Shown here one piece after another: positions 4,913-5,415 of a stretch of 5,415 nt of DNA. The notes under the pieces were generated by a model, which saw nothing but the letters and a program-made list of their open reading frames with translations, was not told the DNA's origin and searched no databases. How positions within the stretch are numbered: position 1 is the stretch's first letter; the number at the start of each line of letters is the position of its first letter. Position numbers and translations under genes: made by a program. Origin of the DNA: Bacteroidales bacterium UBA1309 (GTDB lineage: Bacteria; Bacteroidota; Bacteroidia; Bacteroidales; Dysgonomonadaceae); contig DBTT01000033.1 of the NCBI GenBank assembly GCA_002307185.1, forward strand, positions 1 through 5,415. The letters run 5' to 3'.

Positions 4913-5415
4913 ATGAAAACTATAAAAGTGTTTTTGATCTTACTATTCTTTTGCCTACTCCTTAATCCATCCTTCTCCGTTAATCCCAGTAAAATAACAA
5001 CCAAAGATGGATTTGCAAAAAATTATATAGATAAATTATCATCAAAAGTGACCATTCTATTTATAAGCCTCTTGAAGAAAATGCTCGCGGACAACTGACA
5101 AAAGTTAGTCGAGGGGGTAAAGAAACTTCTTTCGGATTTGACAGCCGTAGCCTTCCCACTACCATCCAGTCTTTGGGAGTAGTCGATTTGTTGTATTCCT
5201 TCAACACAAAAGGGAACCTCGAATACCGTGCGGACAATCTAACTAACCAGAAAGAAGTGTTTGGATACGACGGCTTAAACCGATTGACAAGCTGGAACGT
5301 CTATCAAAACAGTGCGCTGGAAAAACAAAACAGCTTAGTCTACGATGCCAACGGCAACATCGAAACCACGAGCGATATAGACAATCTGACAATGAATTAC
5401 GCAGAAAATGGAACA
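4913..5415 (+). pseudogene. RHS/YD-repeat secreted protein, frame-disrupted, cut by the window edge
   Basis: ATG 4913 opens a frame with a clear signal peptide (MKTIKVFLILLFF then CLLLNPSFS, likely cleavage after Ser22) and continues NPSKITTKDGFAKNYIDKL. This frame stops at 5096-5098. RHS-type coding continues in a different frame, open from 5035 to the window end: ENARGQLTKVSRGGKETSFGFD, then YSFNTKGNLEYR, FGYDGLNRLTSW and VYDANGNIETT, which are YD-repeat cores. The two frames differ by one base (-1 relative to the first), and the switch must fall in about 5035-5095. The first frame's tail after about 5050 reads as out-of-frame RHS sequence. Possible causes are an indel or larger deletion removing early repeats, a sequencing error, or frameshifting. 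YD repeats build beta-cage shells in RHS/Tc proteins that often carry variable C-terminal effectors; that end is outside this window. It starts 14 bases after the preceding gene's stop, suggesting co-transcription. Confidence 0.7.

Noticed and set aside
1..5415. CRISPR array, tRNA, rRNA or insertion sequence.
   Set aside because: No spaced direct repeats, no cloverleaf-like sequence, no rRNA-like segment and no transposase coding were seen by eye on either strand.

Overview
The window looks like a chromosome fragment from the phylum Bacteroidota, probably order Bacteroidales. This rests on three things: the gene order pheA, aminotransferase, DAHP synthase/chorismate mutase fusion, tyrA; A-rich start regions without Shine-Dalgarno sequences plus TAnnTTTG-type promoter boxes; and a type IX secretion (T9SS) sorting domain near the right end. 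I cannot name the genus.

Left part (1-268): a regulatory leader. A TAnnTTTG -7 box (70-77) precedes a 25-codon leader peptide (98-175) carrying an alternating Tyr-Phe run. Behind it is a strong intrinsic terminator (about 197-233) whose 5' arm can instead pair with a segment inside the leader-peptide gene. This is the layout of a ribosome-mediated transcription attenuator reading both Phe and Tyr supply. It appears to be a complete leader, and it is the most informative regulatory feature of the window.

Middle part (269-4253): four co-directional, tightly spaced genes for phenylalanine and tyrosine synthesis. They encode prephenate dehydratase (pheA), a class I/II PLP aminotransferase, a DAHP synthase with C-terminal AroQ chorismate mutase, and prephenate dehydrogenase (tyrA). 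Together they cover the first step of the shikimate pathway (PEP + erythrose-4-phosphate), chorismate to prephenate, both branches from prephenate, and the final transamination. A 16-bp hairpin (4211-4253) closes the operon.

Right part (4254-5415): more AT-rich and apparently in decay or noncanonical. After about 200 bp without a convincing gene, which includes a 35-bp near-perfect palindrome (4421-4455), comes a 144-codon reading frame (4464-4898). It has a signal-peptide-like start, one RHS/YD motif and a T9SS type A sorting domain, but its natural first codon is ATA rather than ATG. Next is the start of an RHS/YD-repeat protein (from 4913). Its signal peptide and its repeats are in different frames, and it runs off the right edge.
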